From: Saururus chinensis
Taxonomy: Eukaryota > Streptophyta > Magnoliopsida > Piperales > Saururaceae
Direction of reading: 5' to 3'
DNA length: 64,000 nt
NCBI GenBank assembly: GCA_035235625.1
Contig: CP141148.1
Location: 30,567,057 to 30,631,056, forward strand
In this document: piece after piece, positions 58,460-64,000 of the stretch
How the letters are laid out: every line of letters starts with the position of its first letter
How positions within the stretch are numbered: the first letter of the stretch is position 1
Notes under the pieces: generated by a model
What the model saw: only the letters and a program-made list of their open reading frames with translations
Told to the model about the DNA's origin: nothing
Database searches by the model: none
Position numbers and translations under genes: made by a program

Positions 58460-59310
58460 ACATGAGTCTGACCTATGCGTGCCTAGACTCATGCGCTGTG
58501 TGCTATCGTGGGAATAGGAAATATTTTCTATTCTCTTTCACTTACCATGAACTCATTATAAAGAAAATCATATGTGAGATCGATGGTACACACGTTAATA
58601 CACATTAGCATTAATTATATTTTAAGATGTTCAATTGAAATCCAACAATATGCATTATTAAAGGGGACAAACGTGTGGTTTAATCTATCTTCCCCTTAAG
58701 TAAAATGCGTTGTCAAGTATTCATGATGGTGTGCATGAGACCTAGCTTATAATAACATGTCTCATTTTAAAATAATATAAAAATTAAAAACATGTCTAGT
58801 GGAGAGTAGCACTTTAGCATCAATAACACTAACGCTAGCTCCCATGCGCGGCTTATGTTAGGCTCATTCTCAGTCAAGAACATAAAAAATGCTTCTCTGG
58901 CAGAGTTGTTATATTTTTACACATGTTAATACACATTAGCATTAGTGGCATTTTGATATGTCCAATTGAGATCCGACAACATGCACTAATAGAGGGGACA
59001 TACATGTGATTCAACCCGGCTTCCCCTTAAGTAATATGCAGGTGATTCATGATCACATTCAATCATGAGGCTTAGCTTATACTAACATGTCTCATTTTAA
59101 AATAATCCAAAAAGTAAAAACATGTCTAGTAGCGGGAAGCATTTCTTATGGTCTCCACTAACAATGAGCCTAGTGTAAGCTGTGCATAAGAGCCCTTTAT
59201 TTATGAGATTGACCACATGAGCTACCGCGCATTAGTATCAACAACACTGATGCTAGTTCCCACATGTGGTTTAATCAGGAGTATAAAAAATGCCTCCCTG
59301 GTGGAGTTGT
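58460..59310. repeat. Compound block of foldback-MITE material with a tandem duplication of about 330 bp
   Basis: The stretch starting ACACGTTAATACACATTAGCATTA near 58590 is repeated, diverged, at about 58920. Both units carry GTCCAATTGARATCC-like text, CTTCCCCTTAAGTAA and CATGTCTCATTTTAAAATAAT. Foldback-family motifs occur several times (GGCTTATGTTAGGCTCATTC, CAATGAGCCTAGTGTAAGC, GAGATCGATGGTACAC). The block is absent from unit A at the matching position (about 34890), so it was gained by B or lost by A. Confidence 0.65.
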
Positions 59311-60980
59311 CATATTCAATGAGTATTAGGGTGAGGACTAAAGATTATCCCACCTTAAGGCAACAACTAAATAAGTCCGTAGTGGTGAAGGCTGGGTAGC
59401 TAGTCTGTAGAATAATGCAGTAAAACTTCATTGTTCGCTTTTAAATGAATAATTTAAACGTTGACGCCATGATCAGCTAATTATGGTGTGCATTTCTTCC
59501 TTTGATTTGTGGTTTATTTGGTATTTTATAAAACAAGTGAACTGCATGCAACAGGCTGTGAAAGGACTACTAATAGAACAAACCTTGCCAGAGCCGCAAG
59601 CAAGACAATCTCCTCCTAATATTATAATGTCACAAGAAAAATTTACAGATTTTAATATATTTTAGTTGGCTACTATGCTGAATTCTGATTCACTTGACTC
59701 AAACGAATTCATTTTGCTCAAGTTACTATCAAACAGTTATGTGCTCCACATCTAGAAGGCTTGTCAAACACGAGTAAAGATTTCTCCTGCCACACCCAAT
59801 CCAAAAATAACAGACAAATTTTAGAAAGGAAAGACCACGAGGAGCCCACTAGTATGAGCTCGAGCTTACACATATCAACATAAGCCTTAGCATCGCGGGC
59901 CGTCACATTACAATTTAAATGGCGCACATTACTCTTGAGGCAAGCAAATAACCCGCTTCAAGATTGGGTCAAAATTTATGGATAAGAGGCCACTGATGGG
60001 AAAGGTGAGTCATGTGGAGTTTGTTTAGATAAGAGGCTATTTTTTGCGTATGAGTATAGATAAGGGGATTGACAGTCCAGCAAGTCACTTTGGTTTTGAT
60101 TGTCACCAGCATTTGGACCACTCCCTTCCACGTGAGTTGTAACCATATCCTTTATCTATGGAAAATGATATTCCTACTGGACTTTCTCTAAATCAAAGGT
60201 GTGATTTACATTCTATATCTAACTAGGTTTTGTGTGTAGAGAAAGTAAAGTAGGAATATCAGCTTCTTCTATCTATCCTTCTCTAAATCTAATTTTATTT
60301 TCAATAAAAAAATAAGTAGCCTTAAAATGTTTAATGGGCTCTTTTCACTTCCGTTTCTCCACTCTGTTTACCTCTGTATTACTGTGCTAATACCATTTCT
60401 TTCTACAATGAGCTGTTTTATCTCCCTGAGAAGATTAATATTGCAAAAAGCAATCTCCCATTCACAGAACACATATCCATATCCAAGGTAGGCGTTGATA
60501 ATGAAAAGCAACGCTAGATGCTGCTTCTTGTTACTCTTTCCTAAAATCATAAGGTTTACTTTCTCTTGTTACTTTCTTGTTCATGATTTAACTAGCTGTG
60601 AGAATGAACTAGTTAGCTTTAATTTCTGAAAATATTAACTGACCTCAGTATCAAAGCTGTAAACCTAGACACAGCAATGTTTTCAAGATAAAAAATAAAA
60701 TAAAAAATATTGCATACAACAAAAGAAACTTACTATTCATGTTTGTCTTTCATTTAAGTCCCCTGAGTTCAAACTCAGAAGTAAGCTCATGATGCAGGGT
60801 TTTTCTCCTCAAAGAATTATTGAAGGAACATCGAGTATTACTTCATACAAATTACAAAGTCAAGATGTAAGCCATATCTCGGGCTTTAGGGTAGTGAAAT
60901 CAGATTTCAGGATTCTACAACTCCTTGAAACAAAATTTGCCTTCCTGGTGAAAAAAAAACACTGCACCTAATATTCAAGT

Positions 60981-61006
60981 CCCTCTCTCTCTCTCTCTCT
61001 CTCTGC
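60981..61006. repeat. CT microsatellite
   Basis: A short CT dinucleotide run within unit B. The matching place in unit A (near 38030) has only CTCTCCCTCTG, so the run expanded in one unit. Confidence 0.9.
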
Positions 61007-61999
61007 ATCTTCTGACTTTCTGAATTCTAACTCAGAGCTTCCCAACTAGAGAGGAATCTGAATTAAGTAGTCAGACAAAATCAATGCTAATCTAGACCCG
61101 TATTGAATACTAATTGACAACAAGTACATGCTCATCAAGGCAATTAGGTTATTAATGTTATTGGGGCACCAAGTGCAAAAATAAATGCATGAAAAGGCAA
61201 ATTTAGATTCCATTAAGTACCTACTAAAGTTTTTTACAAGGCTTGCATTTATCAGCACTTTGAGAAGCCAACAGGCACTAACCTGCTGCCTAAATATTAG
61301 AGCATAAAGTAAACAACTTTGCCAGGTAGATAACCGCCCCATAAGGATCACATTAGCTAGTTCAAATAAAACTGTAGCACTATCCCAACATACTACAATA
61401 AAAAAATCTGTCCATGCACACTGTCCACTTCGTCAAATAACTTCCTTCACTCTGGACTGTATGAAGCTACGGTGGAAAGTCAAGAACATACATCTACAAC
61501 AAGAATAAAAACAAGCGATAGGTCAAACAGTGGCCGTGGGATCTATGTCTAAAATGAAAAAAGACCAAATGAGATAAGTCAAAGCATGACAACTGATTTC
61601 AAAAACTATTTTAAACCAAGTCTAAGTTACATACATCTACTGAAGACCAGAAATTTTGCATACAAGTATAATTGACTCGGCTACTGCCAAAGAAGAAATT
61701 TTAGTTAGGGCAAGCTCATTGAATATATTTAACATATGAGGAAATGTCTCGTCACTGATGAGACAAACTGTAAATCTCCCATCAACAAGATAATATGGTC
61801 TCTACTTTTCAAAGATTTGAACCTTGAGAAACATTACAAAGTATCAGCAACTTTGAGATATAAAAAGCAAAACTACCCATCCACCCACCCACCCCAGACA
61901 CCACAAGAAATTTATATGCATTTCTATTTACTAAAATACTCAGCCAATAAAAGCAATGGAGTTAAGCAGATGCATTTCACTTTAGATAATTAAGGATAT

Positions 62000-62430
62000 A
62001 GAGTAAAGTAGGAGTCTCATTCATGCTACAAAATAAAGATGAAGGATATCTCTACTACAGATAAACTGTGGCACATACAAACTCATATGACAAAACTTCT
62101 GAAGTACTCGTATGTTAAAAAACTCATATTTCTTGACAAGAATTCTAAGCACATACAGAGGACAACACATTTCTACGTACTAACATACACATCCAACAAA
62201 AGCACATAGAATTAAGTAGCTACATTTCACTTTATATAATTAAAATTATAGTACAAACAAAAAGTAAAGTTGGAGTCTCATTCATGCTAAAAAAATAAGG
62301 ATGAAGGATATCTCTTAAGAGATAAACTGTTGCAGATACAAACTGTTAAAAGTCTCAATTATGCTAAGAAAATAAGGATGAAGGATAACTCTTAAGAGAT
62401 AAACCGTTGCAGATACAATCTTATATGTCA
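62000..62430. repeat. Three diverged direct repeats of about 60-130 bp
   Basis: The blocks GGAGTCTCATTCATGCTA, AAATAAGGATGAAGGATATCTC and GATAAACTGTTGCAGATACA recur near 62010, 62275 and 62350. Unit A has one equivalent near 55795-55860 (CATATTCATGCTAAAAGGCAAGGATG), so B was locally amplified. They may extend a few dozen bases beyond these borders. Confidence 0.6.
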
Positions 62431-62660
62431 AGAAATTTAAATTGTCACAGATAAAAACTCATATTTTTTTGACATGAATTCTAAGCACAAACAGAGCAGG
62501 ATGCACTTGTTGACCTTGTAACCCACGGTTTATCATCTAGAGAAAAGTGGGTAAGTATTTGCACAATCAGTATGAATCATGGTTTGGAGGCTCTCACCAA
62601 GCAAAACTCTTTTCCTCAAACCATCCATTACACACTTACAAACAATAAAACAACCTTACA

Positions 62661-64000
62661 ACAAATGACAAAGAAAAAACATAACACATATCATGTGTAG
62701 GCATAATGTTCCTTCCTATTAATCTGATCATTTTCTTTTACTATCAAATAGTTGAGCTAGATCGAACACATGTAGCCAACTTTCACTTTGTACAAGAAAC
62801 TGCTAGTGTTGGGACTTCATTCAGCATAGAAATTGATTGTTCTAAACAAAAACAGTGAGTCTCTGGTAAAAACCATGAACAATGAAATCAGAAGAAAATG
62901 ATGAGCATAGAGGAATTTTTCAAATTATGTGGATGATGATTGTTGAAATCTCAATGAGAGGTATATCCCAACTACAGTTCTTCCCCAATAAACCAATTAA
63001 TCTTGCAGGGTACTCTTTTAGAAAGGTGCACATTGCAAAAGCAGTAAACTCCGACACCCACATTCCATACTTCTCTCTCTTCTCTTCTCTTTAACCCCCG
63101 TTATTACAACAACATATATAACAGCAATGTATCCTCAAACATGTAATTAGCAACGGGAAGACACAACTACAACTAGTATGGAATAAATACGATGTTTGCA
63201 TGAGAGCACATAAGCATCCGGATATATACTTGTAGTAACAGTTTTACGACTACAACAGTTGGATGTAATGTCCGAGAGCAATGAACCTAGCAACATTGAC
63301 ATAAGGAATGAGATAACATTTGTGTCCTGTGATGCTATTAAGCTTGACAAATTTACTTTATAATGAGGATACCAAGGGCAACCAATATGGAATGCGCACT
63401 ACATTTTTGTGAACATAGATAAATGAAGGATTCAACTCGTTAAGGAACATAATGTAACATAATTCTAAGAGAACAGCCCCAAGCTGTTACATGTATTAAC
63501 ACCATATTATTAAATTAGAAGTAAGAACCTATAGCATCATAAAAATAACAATCCCATTCACCAGCCAAGACAAGATGCTTTTTCATTAACTAGAACATCA
63601 TTGTACTGCTCAAAATCAAGGTATCATACCCACAACTAACAAAGGATGTCTCTATTAGCCATTGCTCAAGCCACCATGGTGCAACAATGTGATCAAGTAG
63701 CTACCACGTGATGATTTACACTCTAAAAGCATCCCAAATAACAGTCAGCAGCTAATCTATTTATATTAGTCCACGTTTATAAAAGGATTCGAATGGCCAC
63801 ACGTGCTAACAACATTATTGATATAGAACTGACACAGCTATTTGGTTCCATTAATAGATAGGACGAACTCTTCTATCTCATAAAAACAACACAAATACCC
63901 AATTTCATGATAGCTTATATGGACTATTCTCACTCAAACTAAGAGCTTAAAAATTTCATAAATGTACAGTAAGAGTATTACCTGGGTGGGCAATTGCGTG
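62661..64000. other. AT-rich right edge; possible splice donor of a minus-strand gene
   Basis: No coding region was recognised. On the minus strand, the last 18 bases followed by CCCAG/GTAATACTCTTACTG at about 63982 resemble an exon end and splice donor. If so, the remainder would be an intron of a gene whose upstream exons lie beyond the window. This rests on one short motif. Confidence 0.2.

Larger units (their letters stand above)
57010..62660. repeat. Tandem segmental duplication, unit B
   Basis: Second copy of the roughly 6-kb segment, in the same orientation as unit A. It starts near GTACCTCATACTTCAATCAT (57019; 33307 in A has GTACCTCGTACTTCAATCAT). It lacks the copia nest and the retroposed insert of unit A, and carries its own MITE-derived block at 58460-59300. 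At 61645-61670 the text TTTTGCATACAAGTATAATTGACTCGGCTAC corresponds to the two sides of the copia element, giving the empty site. Confidence 0.8.
59311..62660. other. Non-coding remainder of unit B
   Basis: Aligns piecewise with 34900-38658 and 55462-56110. No gene recognised. It includes a CT run at 60981-61006 and, at 62015-62420, three diverged repeats of an ATAAGGATGAAGGATATCTC / AGAGATAAACTGTTGCAGATAC block. Confidence 0.5.

Overview
The window is plant nuclear DNA and looks like an AT-rich, repeat-dominated intergenic region of a flowering plant. The evidence is a set of spliced host genes with plant-type introns, Ty1/copia and Ty3/gypsy (chromovirus) retrotransposons, an integrated caulimovirid (pararetrovirus) copy, plant-style MITEs, and MULE-like and hAT-like DNA elements. 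I saw no bacterial or organellar gene, no rRNA and no convincing tRNA. The species cannot be named from what I see. Layout: 1-8107 holds two fossil pararetrovirus pieces placed head to head, so their shared 3' regions with TATA box lie at the two outer ends. 8110-9760 alternates CT-rich tracts with short TAGCGAYGCATA-type modules that recall CACTA subterminal repeats. 9760-14250 is AT-rich and probably old LTR material. About 14260-15082 is a MULE-like element with long inverted ends around a GC-rich core. 15790-16260 is a small satellite with 33-35 bp subunits and a longer period of roughly 175-180 bp. 20309-20479 (minus) is a compact host gene for a 56-residue STMP1-like membrane micropeptide. 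22319-27096 is a fossil copia element split by a solo LTR. 27422-30251 is a hAT-like element with a near-perfect 8-bp target duplication. Several foldback MITEs of one family are scattered from 21.5 to 59.3 kb. The most informative part is 33.3-62.7 kb. A segment of about 6 kb carrying a two-exon OXS3-like gene (minus strand) is present twice in direct tandem. Both genes (180 and 171 residues) keep open frames and GT-AG introns. The first unit was later hit by a copia element (38659-55461, target duplication TTTGA). That element then received a Tekay/Del-like LTR with partial gag (about 41.0-44.7 kb) and a chromodomain gypsy element (44770-53664, target duplication GTGCC), which itself contains another long solo LTR (about 50043-52668). 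The second unit preserves the empty copia site, so the order of events can be read directly. A LINE fragment sits between the two units. Functional host content appears limited to the STMP1-like gene and the two OXS3-like genes. A possible splice donor at the far right edge hints at another minus-strand gene beyond the window. I found no convincing new multi-gene system. The best leads are the tandem OXS3 pair with its built-in transposon clock, the micropeptide gene, the inverted viral fossil, the foldback MITE family and the modular TAGCGAYGCATA region.
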